Shown here: positions 27,461-37,238 of the stretch, one piece after another
Numbering within the stretch: position 1 is the stretch's first letter
Layout: every line of letters begins with the position of its first letter
Assembly: GCA_900541975.1 (NCBI GenBank)
Contig: UQLR01000002.1
Coordinates: forward strand, 1 to 64,000
DNA: 64,000 nucleotides
Direction: 5' to 3'
Origin: an uncultured Oscillospiraceae bacterium
GTDB lineage: Bacteria > Bacillota > Clostridia > Oscillospirales > Acutalibacteraceae
Translations under genes and position numbers: made by a program
Notes under the pieces: generated by a model
Databases searched by the model: none
The model's input: the letters and a program-made list of their open reading frames with translations, nothing else
Told to the model about the DNA's origin: nothing

Positions 27461-27791
27461 CAAAAATTTTTTATTTTTTTAAGTGCAAAAACAAAGAAAA
27501 TGTCGGCCTGTAAGGCAGTCTTTTTGCCTTATACCATATCTTGTGTTTTCTTCTTATTTTCTTACTTTATGCAGTATAAAAAGCACACTTTTTATTATTT
27601 TATCTGCATATGTAAAGCTTACAATTTTTTTCAATAAAAAGTTTGAAAAGAAGACCGGTTTGTGATAGAATAATACAGATAATGAAAGAGCGGGATTTTA
27701 TATATTATAAGTAAAAATATACATACTATATGATTTTTTGAATCTCCTGAACTCTTGCGTTTAAAAATTTTTAGATAAGGAGAGAATCACC
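27461..27791. other. rpmH-dnaA intergenic region
   Basis: This A/T-rich region of about 330 bp contains the rpmH and dnaA promoters. No match to TTWTNCACA was found here, which places the DnaA boxes of this origin downstream of dnaA instead. Confidence 0.6.
27643..27671 (+). promoter_or_regulatory. Promoter of dnaA
   Basis: TTGAAA (27643-27648), a 17 bp spacer and TAGAAT (27666-27671) with an extended TGA lie about 120 bp before the dnaA start. Confidence 0.72.
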
Positions 27792-29111
27792 ATGGAGTCC
27801 TTTAATGAAGCCTGGGACGTAATCTGTGATTATTGTAAAACCAGAATTACAGACGTTGCATATAAAACCTGGATCAGCAGGATTAAGCCCCTGACACTGA
27901 ATTTTGATTCAGGAGAAGCCATTCTCCTGACTCCAAACGAATTTCACCGGCAAACGCTGACGCGCTGTTATCTTACACTTTTACAGGAAGCATTTGATGC
28001 CGTGTTTGGATCTTCTATTGAAATCCGCCTAACAATCCCGGAAGAGGTCAGCAGCAAAAACCAGGAACCGGAAAATGAAAAAATCATGCATTCAGACTAT
28101 GAATATACATTTTCCACGTTCATTGTAGGCTCCTCCAACAAATTTGCGCATGCGGCTTCTCTTGCAGTTGCTACAAATCCAGCAGGCGCATATAATCCTT
28201 TATTTATCTACGGGCATTCCGGTCTTGGAAAAACGCACCTTTTATATGCAATTGGAAACGAAATCAAAAAAACGCACAGTAATATGAACATTCTTTATGT
28301 AAAGGGCGACGATTTTGCAAATGAATTAATCGAATCAATTCAAATAGCAAAAACAAAAGAATTCCGGCAAAAATACAGAAACGCCGACGTACTTTTAGTA
28401 GACGACGTACAGTTTATAGGCGGAAAAGAATCTACACAAGAAGAGTTTTTCCATACATTCAACACCTTGTACGAAAGCAAAAAGCAGATCGTTCTAACTT
28501 CAGACAGGCCTCCAAAAGAAATAAAAACGCTGGAAGAAAGGCTGCGCACCCGCTTTGAATGGGGATTAATCGCAGACATTCAACCACCGGACCTTGAAAC
28601 AAGAATTGCAATCATTAAAAGAAAAGCGGAATTCTTAGAAATTCATATTCCCGACGAGGTATGCGAATACATTGCCACAAAACTAAAAACAAATATACGG
28701 CAGCTGGAAGGCGTTGTACAAAAAATTAAAGCAAAAAACCTCTTAAATGGGGAAAAACCTACCATTTCCGGCGCACAGGAATCTATATCCGATATTTTAA
28801 ACAACGAAACACCGCCGGAGCTGACGGTAGAAAAAATTATTGACGAAGTCGCAAGAACCTTTGGCGTAAAAAGTGAAGATATCCGTTCCATAAAAAATCG
28901 GAGGGCAAACCTCTCAAATGCACGCCATATTGCAATTTACATTGTCAGAGAACTCACGCACCTTTCCATGATTCAAATTGGAAATGAATTCGGAGGCAGG
29001 CACTATTCCACAATTGTATATACGATCCAACAAGTAGAAAAAAATATGAATAAAGACAGCAAGGTAAAAGAAACCATAGAAGACATCATCAAAAACATCC
29101 GCGACAGGTAA
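27792..29111 (+). CDS. dnaA: Chromosomal replication initiator DnaA
   Basis: The protein has 439 residues, with AAGGAGAG upstream. Domain I begins SFNEAWDVICDYCKT; domain III has Walker A GHSGLGKTHL (about 140), Walker B VLLVDDVQFIGGK and the arginine-finger region; domain IV is the C-terminal DNA-binding helix bundle with VAYIREL-type signature here as IAIYIVRELTHLSM. The DNA-recognition loop reads GGRHYSTI (His404, Tyr405, Ser406, Thr407) where most DnaA proteins have GGRDHTTV. DnaA opens the origin as an ATP-bound filament. It is the first gene rightward of the origin and is followed by the DnaA boxes and trios before dnaN. Confidence 0.98.
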   Translation: MESFNEAWDVICDYCKTRITDVAYKTWISRIKPLTLNFDSGEAILLTPNEFHRQTLTRCYLTLLQEAFDAVFGSSIEIRLTIPEEVSSKNQEPENEKIMHSDYEYTFSTFIVGSSNKFAHAASLAVATNPAGAYNPLFIYGHSGLGKTHLLYAIGNEIKKTHSNMNILYVKGDDFANELIESIQIAKTKEFRQKYRNADVLLVDDVQFIGGKESTQEEFFHTFNTLYESKKQIVLTSDRPPKEIKTLEERLRTRFEWGLIADIQPPDLETRIAIIKRKAEFLEIHIPDEVCEYIATKLKTNIRQLEGVVQKIKAKNLLNGEKPTISGAQESISDILNNETPPELTVEKIIDEVARTFGVKSEDIRSIKNRRANLSNARHIAIYIVRELTHLSMIQIGNEFGGRHYSTIVYTIQQVEKNMNKDSKVKETIEDIIKNIRDR

Positions 29112-29358
29112 AAACTTTTTTCACATATTTTTTCACATTCACTCCACAGTATTTCACAAAATGTGGAAAAATAGAAAAACATAAAAAATTCTCCACACTG
29201 CATACACAGAGTTTAAACATTCCGCTTATGTAAATTCTTGCCTGTTTTATGAAAGATTCTTTGTAATTCCACATTTTCACAGCCCCTACTACTACTACTA
29301 AAATTATATATAATTTCTGTTGTTTCTTTTTATAAAAATTGAAAAGAGGGATAATTTT
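29112..29358. other. Replication origin oriC (dnaA-dnaN intergenic)
   Basis: DnaA boxes fitting TTWTNCACA occur at 29117-29125 and 29129-29137 (TTTTTCACA) and 29162-29170 (TTTTCCACA, reverse). One-mismatch sites lie at 29150-29158, 29189-29197 and 29273-29281. Directly after the last box comes a GC patch (29282-29286), then five DnaA-trios on the lower strand (3'-GAT repeats, plus-strand CTACTACTACTACTA, 29286-29300) and an A/T-only stretch (29300-29315). This order box, GC patch, trios, AT-rich DNA matches the basal unwinding system of Bacillus oriC. Confidence 0.88.
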
Positions 29359-30465
29359 ATGAAGCTGAATTGCTCCCAGTCAAAACTGGCGGAAGCTGTT
29401 ACAAACGTACAACGGGCAGTTTCCTCTAAAACATCTCTTCCTGCTTTGGAAGGAATTTTAATAAAGGCCTACAAAAACCAAATTACTTTGTGCGGGTATG
29501 ATCTGGAAATAGGTATTACAACGGTTATAGATGCAGACGTTGTTACAGAAGGGGAAATTGTAGTAAGCGCAAAACTTTTGGGAGATATTGTCCGCAGGCT
29601 TCCTGAAGAAAACGTACATATCGAAACAGACGATAGGTTAATTACCTATATTTTCAGCGGACAGGCAGAATACAGAATTGTGGGAATTTCCTCTGCAGAA
29701 TACCCGGAACTTCCCTCATTTGAAAAAACAGATACGCTTACCATTCAGAGTGGCCTACTAAAAAATATGATTAAGCAAACTTTGTTTGCTGTTTCTGATA
29801 ATATTTCAAAACCAATTTATACGGGCTCTTTGTTTGATATTGAAGACCAAATCATCCGAATTGTGTCGGTTGACGGCTACAGGATGGCTCTGCGAAAAGA
29901 ACCAATCGATTGTGAGGAAAACAGTCGTTTTGTTGTGCCTGGAAAGGCGCTTTCAGAAATTTTAAAGCTTGTCAGTGAGGAAGAAAAAAATACGGAAATT
30001 ATCCTTGGGCAAAGGCATGCTATTTTCCATATAGAGCAGTATTCTGTCTTTACAAGGTTGATTGAAGGAAACTTTTTAGACTATAAATCTACCATTCCAA
30101 AAGAAAATAAAACGCAGGCGCCTGTTGGCACCAGAGAAATGATAAACAGCGTGGAAAGAATGTCGCTTCTTACGTCGGAAAAAATTCAAAGCCCAATCCG
30201 TTTTATTGTAACGGAAGATTCTATAAAGCTTTCCTGCTCTACTGCAATTGGAAAAGCGAACGATGTGATAAAAACAACAGTGTCTGGCGAAGAGGTGGAA
30301 ATTGGTTTTAATAACCGTTATTTGTTAGACGCCCTGCGCAACGCAGATACAGATATTGTAAATTTACAGTTCAGCGGCCCGCTTACGCCTATGAAGATTG
30401 TTCCTGTACAGGGTGACAGTTTCCTGTTTTTAGTCGTTCCCATGAGGTTGAATTATGAAAACTGA
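29359..30465 (+). CDS. dnaN: DNA polymerase III beta subunit (sliding clamp)
   Basis: The protein has 368 residues. The ATG at 29359 has GAAAAGAGGG upstream; an upstream in-frame ATG lacks support. It begins KLNCSQSKLAEAVTNVQRAV and ends VVPMRLNYEN, the C-terminal MR-L residues being part of the clamp-binding pocket. Three repeated clamp domains fit the length. It follows oriC and overlaps the S4-domain gene by 11 bp. Confidence 0.97.
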   Translation: MKLNCSQSKLAEAVTNVQRAVSSKTSLPALEGILIKAYKNQITLCGYDLEIGITTVIDADVVTEGEIVVSAKLLGDIVRRLPEENVHIETDDRLITYIFSGQAEYRIVGISSAEYPELPSFEKTDTLTIQSGLLKNMIKQTLFAVSDNISKPIYTGSLFDIEDQIIRIVSVDGYRMALRKEPIDCEENSRFVVPGKALSEILKLVSEEEKNTEIILGQRHAIFHIEQYSVFTRLIEGNFLDYKSTIPKENKTQAPVGTREMINSVERMSLLTSEKIQSPIRFIVTEDSIKLSCSTAIGKANDVIKTTVSGEEVEIGFNNRYLLDALRNADTDIVNLQFSGPLTPMKIVPVQGDSFLFLVVPMRLNYEN

Positions 30466-30673
30466 AAAAGTTTATATTGATCAGGAATATATTAAGTTAG
30501 ACAGTCTGTTAAAATTTGGCGGAATTGTTCCAACAGGGGGACAGGCAAAGGTTTTGGTGCAAAGCGGAAAGGTTTTCGTCAATGGAAAGGTGTGTATGGA
30601 AAGAGGAAAAAAAATACATGCAGGCGATCAGGTGCAAAGCAAAGATAAAATTTTAGAGGTGTGCAGGAAGTGA
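30455..30673 (+). CDS. yaaA: S4-domain RNA-binding protein YaaA
   Basis: The protein has 72 residues made of one S4 domain: LDSLLKFGGIVPTGGQAKVL, then VQSGKVFVNGKVCMERGKKI. YaaA homologues always lie between dnaN and recF in Firmicutes, and one was reported as a ribosome-associated factor; the exact role is unclear. The gene overlaps dnaN by 11 bp and recF by 13 bp, indicating tight translational coupling. Confidence 0.94.
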   Translation: MKTEKVYIDQEYIKLDSLLKFGGIVPTGGQAKVLVQSGKVFVNGKVCMERGKKIHAGDQVQSKDKILEVCRK

Positions 30674-31788
30674 CCATCCGTGAGCTTACTTTTTGTGGAT
30701 TTCGTAATTTAAAAGACAGTTGTATTCAACCATCTGAAGGAATGAATATCATTTATGGTGATAATGCGCAGGGAAAGACCAATTTGCTGGAATGTATCTG
30801 GATGTTTAACGGCGTGCGTTCCTTCAGGGGGTCAAAAGATAGTGAGCTGGTTTCTTTTCAAAAAAAATCTGCAACGGTTTCCGTCACATTTTTTGCAGAG
30901 CAGCGCATGCAAACTGCACAGATTCAAATTCTGCAAAATAAAAGAGAGGCCGTTTTAAACGGGGTAAAGAAAAATTCAACAGCGGAGCTTATTGGAAAAT
31001 GCACATCTGTTGTTTTTTCACCGGAGCATTTGACATTGGTTAAAAACGGACCTTCAGAGAGAAGGCGGTTTATTGACGGCGCACTGTGCAGGTTAAAACC
31101 GCGTTATGCCGTTTTGTTTACAGGATATCATAGAGTATTAAATCAGAGAAATGCTCTTTTAAAGGATATACCACGCCACAGGGAGCTTTCCGAAACACTT
31201 TCCATATGGGATGAAAAACTTGCGCAAATAGGTGCTTCTCTGCTATATGAAAGGTTTTCCTATATAAATCTTTTAAGAGAAAAAGCGCGTGCCTTTCATA
31301 CGGGGATTTCGGAAAGAAAAGAGGATCTTTCTCTTATCTACCAATCTGGGTGTAAAATACAGCCGGACGACTCCAGCGCACAAATGCAGGAAAAACTTAT
31401 GCAGTCTCTTGTTTTATCCAGAAAAGAAGATATATATACAGGGTGCACCAACTATGGTCCGCATAGGGATGATATAGAAATTTTGATTAATGGGATTAAA
31501 GCGAGAAATTTTGCATCGCAGGGGCAGCAAAGAAGTGCTGTTCTATCTTTAAAACTGGCAGAGGCCGCTGTACTAAAAGAAAAAATGCAGGAAAATCCCA
31601 TCATTCTTTTAGATGATGTCTTAAGTGAACTAGATCTATCCAGACAAACGTATCTTTTAAACGAGCTGCAAGGGTGGCAGGTTTTTATTACCTGCTGCGA
31701 TCGCTCTGCGGTTCAAAGTTTACGGGGCGGCTGCGTGTTTCATGTTAGTGAAGGAGAAATACAAAACATTACAGAATACAACAGGTGA
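30661..31788 (+). CDS. recF: DNA replication and repair protein RecF
   Basis: The protein has 375 residues and uses a GTG start inside the end of yaaA. SMC-like ATPase features are IIYGDNAQGKTNLLECIW (Walker A, about 30-47), the GPHRDDIEILING signature region, SQGQQRSAVLSLKLAEA and the Walker B segment PIILLDDVLSELD. RecF loads RecA at gaps together with RecO and RecR. It lies in the conserved dnaA-dnaN-yaaA-recF order. Confidence 0.97.
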   Translation: MQEVTIRELTFCGFRNLKDSCIQPSEGMNIIYGDNAQGKTNLLECIWMFNGVRSFRGSKDSELVSFQKKSATVSVTFFAEQRMQTAQIQILQNKREAVLNGVKKNSTAELIGKCTSVVFSPEHLTLVKNGPSERRRFIDGALCRLKPRYAVLFTGYHRVLNQRNALLKDIPRHRELSETLSIWDEKLAQIGASLLYERFSYINLLREKARAFHTGISERKEDLSLIYQSGCKIQPDDSSAQMQEKLMQSLVLSRKEDIYTGCTNYGPHRDDIEILINGIKARNFASQGQQRSAVLSLKLAEAAVLKEKMQENPIILLDDVLSELDLSRQTYLLNELQGWQVFITCCDRSAVQSLRGGCVFHVSEGEIQNITEYNR

Positions 31789-31794
31789 AAATTT

Positions 31795-32082
31795 ATGTAT
31801 TTACATGTAGGACAGGATACAGTTATCCGAACAGGCGATATTATTGGCATTTTTGACCTGGATATCACTACGGTTTCAAAGCATACAAGAAGCTATTTGG
31901 CAAAGGCGGAAAAGGCAGGGCAGGTTGTTGCAGTTTCACATGAATTGCCAAAATCGTTTATTTTATGTAAAAGTGGGAAAAAAGGGAAAACAGCTGTTTA
32001 TATCAGCCAGCTATCCTCTGCAACGCTTTTAAAGAGAAAAAATATGCAAAAAGACAGAATTTCCGTGGAAAAGGAGTCCTGA
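31795..32082 (+). CDS. remB: Extracellular matrix regulator RemB (DUF370)
   Basis: The protein has 95 residues. It starts MYLHVGQDTVIRTGDIIGIF and continues with DLDITTVSKHTRSYL, matching RemB/YaaB of Bacillus, a DUF370 protein encoded between recF and gyrB. The related RemA is a DNA-binding biofilm regulator; the RemB role is less clear. The start lies 6 bp after recF with AGGTG upstream. Confidence 0.92.
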   Translation: MYLHVGQDTVIRTGDIIGIFDLDITTVSKHTRSYLAKAEKAGQVVAVSHELPKSFILCKSGKKGKTAVYISQLSSATLLKRKNMQKDRISVEKES

Positions 32083-32113
32083 AAAAGGCGTTTAAAAAGG
32101 TGGGAAACGGTAT

Positions 32114-32650
32114 ATGAAAAATTTGCAATGCCCGTATTGTGGAAAAAAGGTATCTTATATATCGGCTTTTTTAGAAAAAAGCGAAGGAGAGCACACCTGT
32201 AAGAAATGCGGAAGAAATTCCACCATCTATTTCAGAAAAGCAATACGCGGCGCTATTTTGGCAACAATTATCATTGCGGCAAGTATTTTAATTATATGGT
32301 TGTTTATTGGAAAAAAAGACCAGCTCTGGGGGATGCTCTGGGTATTCATTCCCTTTATTATTTTTTATCTATGTACGCCTCTTTTCTTTCGTTTGGTCCC
32401 TTTGAAGATGCGCGCAGCAGGGCAAGTGGATAAAAAAACAATCAAAAGGCGGGTTTACACACCTGCTGTTCCAACTGCCGCAAGCGGATCAACAAAGGTA
32501 ATCCCAAGGGTATCCAATATAGGGGGAGATTACGTTTTTTTAGACGAAGAAAAAATGGAAGATACCTCTACAAAAATTATCCCAACTGTAAAAGGAAACC
32601 AGGAAGAAGAATATATGGATATTTCTTCTTATATTGATCAAAAGCTATAA
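32114..32650 (+). CDS. Membrane protein with N-terminal zinc ribbon (1)
   Basis: The protein has 178 residues. It starts with a zinc ribbon made of CPYCGKK and CKKCGRN, followed by two hydrophobic segments (about 47-70 and 76-97) and a soluble, Thr/Pro-containing C-terminal part ending DISSYIDQKL. Function is unknown. It resembles the next gene in its ribbon-plus-two-segments plan, suggesting duplication. It overlaps the following open frame only if that frame used an upstream start; with the chosen start the gap is 16 bp. Confidence 0.75.
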   Translation: MKNLQCPYCGKKVSYISAFLEKSEGEHTCKKCGRNSTIYFRKAIRGAILATIIIAASILIIWLFIGKKDQLWGMLWVFIPFIIFYLCTPLFFRLVPLKMRAAGQVDKKTIKRRVYTPAVPTAASGSTKVIPRVSNIGGDYVFLDEEKMEDTSTKIIPTVKGNQEEEYMDISSYIDQKL

Positions 32651-32666
32651 AGAAAGGGAAGACAGC

Positions 32667-33008
32667 ATGTTAAAACTTCCGGTCTGTCCGTATTGTCATG
32701 CGGTCTATCACTATAAAACTGTACAAAAAACGGTCAAGCAAAAAGAAATAACCTGCCATAACTGTAAAAAAACATTTTTGATCTCCTATAAAAAAGGCCG
32801 ATTTCTTTTACTTTTGTTTGTAGCTGTTTTTTTGGTTGGATTTAATCTTTTTCTACTTAATATTTTGGAAAATATTACAATATGGGGATGTCTGACTGTT
32901 ACAGTTGTGTTTGTTTTGATCGCTATGCTTCTTTTTCCTTATACGGTGCGCTATAAAAAAAAGGCAGAAAGTGCAAAAAAGGAAAAAAAGAATAATAAAA
33001 GAGCTTAA
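32667..33008 (+). CDS. Membrane protein with N-terminal zinc ribbon (2)
   Basis: The protein has 113 residues from the ATG at 32667, which has AAAGGGAAG upstream. It shows CPYCHAVY and CHNCKKTF ribbon halves, two hydrophobic segments (about 48-70 and 74-95) and a very basic Lys-rich C-terminus. The plan matches the preceding gene but is shorter. Function is unknown. It lies 18 bp before gyrB, so it is probably in the same transcript. Confidence 0.75.
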   Translation: MLKLPVCPYCHAVYHYKTVQKTVKQKEITCHNCKKTFLISYKKGRFLLLLFVAVFLVGFNLFLLNILENITIWGCLTVTVVFVLIAMLLFPYTVRYKKKAESAKKEKKNNKRA

Positions 33009-33014
33009 TTGTAG

Positions 33015-34970
<1,956 letters not shown>

Positions 34971-35005
34971 ACGGCGCTTTGATCGAAGATAGGGAAGTGA
35001 AGCAG

Positions 35006-35617
35006 ATGGAAAACGCAGTCGATGAGATAGAAAAAAAGGCGAGAGATACGTCGCAGCAGGTGCAGAAAACGCCGTACGAACAGGAAAATACAAAGAAAGA
35101 AGAGCGGCAGTTTCTGGAAGAGATTTCCTATTCCTTAACACAGCAGGAAGCCTACCTCTGCCTGAAAAAGGCGGGTATCTTTAAAACGTCGGGAAGAAGG
35201 GCGGTTGTTTATACAGTATTAATGATCATCGCAGCCGCAGGTTTTTTTATTTCTTTTCTGGTCGGGCAAAATGTCAATTGGCTTGTTTTTGCCATTGTGT
35301 CGCTTTTAATTATCGCGGTGATTTGGCTGGTCCCTTATTTTCAGTTAAAACGCCTGGCAAAAGAAAATGCAAAGGGAAATGTGATTAAAGCAAAAATTAC
35401 AGAAGAAAAGATTGTCATCACGGGCAACGATTCCTCCTGGAAAATTCCGCTGGACCAGACAAGCCGTTTATCACAGGGAGACGGCCTTTTGGTGTTTCAT
35501 ACGCAGAACAAGCAGCTCTTTGTTATTCCGCAACGGGCGATCCATCCGGAAAATTTGCAGAAAGTGCAGCGTCTTGTACAGAAGGGTACGCGCCCTTATA
35601 GGGGAAGCGAAAAGTAA
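35006..35617 (+). CDS. YcxB-like membrane protein (1)
   Basis: The protein has 203 residues from the ATG at 35006 (GGGAAG upstream); a TTG nine codons earlier is the alternative. A charged N-terminal region (about 1-60) precedes two hydrophobic segments (about 65-105). The C-terminal soluble part has the YcxB-like pattern: WKIPLDQTSRLSQGDGLLVF, then QLFVIPQRAI. Function is unknown. It is the first of three such genes between gyrB and gyrA. Confidence 0.72.
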   Translation: MENAVDEIEKKARDTSQQVQKTPYEQENTKKEERQFLEEISYSLTQQEAYLCLKKAGIFKTSGRRAVVYTVLMIIAAAGFFISFLVGQNVNWLVFAIVSLLIIAVIWLVPYFQLKRLAKENAKGNVIKAKITEEKIVITGNDSSWKIPLDQTSRLSQGDGLLVFHTQNKQLFVIPQRAIHPENLQKVQRLVQKGTRPYRGSEK

Positions 35618-35637
35618 ATAGTCAGGAGGAAGAGGGA

Positions 35638-36057
35638 TTGGTTACAGAAAGTAAAATTACAGTCCGTTATGCAGAAACGGATAAAATGGGCATTGTGCAC
35701 CACAGCGTATATGCCGTTTGGTTTGAAGTTGGCAGAACAGATTTCATCAGACAAGCCGGTATGCCCTATAGTGTAATGGAACAAAAGGGCATTATGACGC
35801 CGCTTTCGAGCCTGACCTGCCAGTTTTACTTACCGGCGTATTACGAAGATGAGCTGATTGTAAAAACCTCTGTTTCCAAAATTACGGCTGCACGGATTAT
35901 TTTTTCCTATAAAATAAAAAGGCAAAAGGATCAGGCACTTCTGGCAACGGGAAGTACATCTCATGGCTTTGTGAGCGCAAAAACTTTCCGGCCTGTCAAC
36001 GGAAAAAAAGCGCTTCCGGAAATTTATCAGGCGCTTAGCAGTGCAATAGAGAAATAA
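35638..36057 (+). CDS. Acyl-CoA thioesterase, 4HBT (YbgC/FadM) family
   Basis: The protein has 139 residues and uses a TTG start after AGGAGGAAGAGG. The hot-dog fold signature RYAETDKMGIVHHSVYAVWF has the catalytic Asp of ETD and the neighbouring His. This family hydrolyses acyl-CoA thioesters, often short- or medium-chain or 4-hydroxybenzoyl-CoA; the substrate is unknown. It sits between two YcxB-like genes, 20 bp after the first and 4 bp before the second. Confidence 0.87.
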   Translation: MVTESKITVRYAETDKMGIVHHSVYAVWFEVGRTDFIRQAGMPYSVMEQKGIMTPLSSLTCQFYLPAYYEDELIVKTSVSKITAARIIFSYKIKRQKDQALLATGSTSHGFVSAKTFRPVNGKKALPEIYQALSSAIEK

Positions 36058-36061
36058 ACAG

Positions 36062-36649
36062 ATGTATATAGAAGACAGGGGCAACCCTTTTGTAAAAATA
36101 GAGGGACAAGTTATAAAAGAAGAAACCTGCGTGCTGGCAAATCAGGTTATACAAAAAAGCACAGGGAAGAACAGACTTCGGCTTTTGGTTACAGCTATTG
36201 CAGTTGTTTTGCTGGTAGCTGCGCTTATCCGGCTTACACAGCTGGTGGCCGACGGCGGTTTTTTCATGATAGCCGAACAGCTTACAGCCGTTCTGTTTTT
36301 CTTTCTGGTATTTATGTTGTTTGCCTTTACCTCTGTAAGGGAAGAGGAAAGCACCATTAAGAAAGGCTATGTGACAAACCATTTTGTAAAGCAGAAATAT
36401 ACTTTGTCCTTTTATAAAGAATTTTTTCTGTTTGAAAGCCAAGCTGAAAAAATAAAACTGTCCAGAACAGATATAAAAAAATGCATAGAAAGCCAAAGCT
36501 TGTTTATTTTACTTTCAAAACCAGGGCAGATGTATATAGTAGACAAAGCTTTTTGCAAAGAACAACAGACCGCGGCGCTGCATGCGTATTTTAAAAATAC
36601 CTATGTGCGCGGCTTTATTGAGGAAAAGCCATGGAACAAAAGAAAATAG
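36062..36649 (+). CDS. YcxB-like membrane protein (2)
   Basis: The protein has 195 residues. Two hydrophobic segments (about 38-65 and 73-98) are followed by a soluble part with EFFLFESQAEKIKLSRTDIK and SLFILLSKPGQMYIVDKAF, the same arrangement as the neighbouring YcxB-like proteins. No ribosome site is clear and translation is probably coupled to the thioesterase gene, which ends 4 bp upstream. Function is unknown. Confidence 0.68.
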   Translation: MYIEDRGNPFVKIEGQVIKEETCVLANQVIQKSTGKNRLRLLVTAIAVVLLVAALIRLTQLVADGGFFMIAEQLTAVLFFFLVFMLFAFTSVREEESTIKKGYVTNHFVKQKYTLSFYKEFFLFESQAEKIKLSRTDIKKCIESQSLFILLSKPGQMYIVDKAFCKEQQTAALHAYFKNTYVRGFIEEKPWNKRK

Positions 36650-37170
36650 AGGTAAGCTATTTGCTTAGTAAAAAAGAATATGTGGAAAAAAACCTGCTGC
36701 TTCAGCAGCAGGCCAGAAAAAAATGGATTACGGCGCTTTGTATAGCGGCAGGTGTGTTTTTTATATTACAAGCGTTTTTCAAAATTATGCAGCAGGCAGA
36801 TATCGTTTACAGCATTCTTTCTGTTTTACTCGGCTTTTTTATTGCCATTTTTTATGATTTTTTTATTCTTCACGTTTTTGCAAAAAAAAGCGCGGAGAAC
36901 GATTATGAAGTGCATAAAGAAAAACGGCCTTCCTACAGGCTTGTAATGGAAGAAAGTCAAATAACTTTGCAATCTGATAAGTATGATCTTTGTACGGAAA
37001 CGGCAAAATTGTGGAAATGTGTGGAGACAAAGTTGCAGTTTTTATGCTTTACCGGGTATGGGCAGGCGTTTTGTATTCCTAAGCGCGTATTAACGCAACA
37101 GCAAATTCATACTTTGCACGCGCTTTTTATGCAGCAGTTGCCGCAGGGAGGCTATACAAACGGTTGGTAA
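36631..37170 (+). CDS. YcxB-like membrane protein (3)
   Basis: The protein has 179 residues and overlaps the preceding gene by 19 bp. An N-terminal basic region leads into two hydrophobic segments (about 33-55 and 62-85), then a soluble half with YRLVMEESQITLQSDKYD and FTGYGQAFCIPKRVL. It is a third paralogue of the same plan. Function is unknown. The gene ends 68 bp before gyrA. Confidence 0.7.
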   Translation: MEQKKIEVSYLLSKKEYVEKNLLLQQQARKKWITALCIAAGVFFILQAFFKIMQQADIVYSILSVLLGFFIAIFYDFFILHVFAKKSAENDYEVHKEKRPSYRLVMEESQITLQSDKYDLCTETAKLWKCVETKLQFLCFTGYGQAFCIPKRVLTQQQIHTLHALFMQQLPQGGYTNGW

Positions 37171-37238
37171 ACAATGTTTAAAAAAATGCAATATACAGCG
37201 GGCTTTATGACCGCATAAGATAAAGAGGGTGTCTTTCA

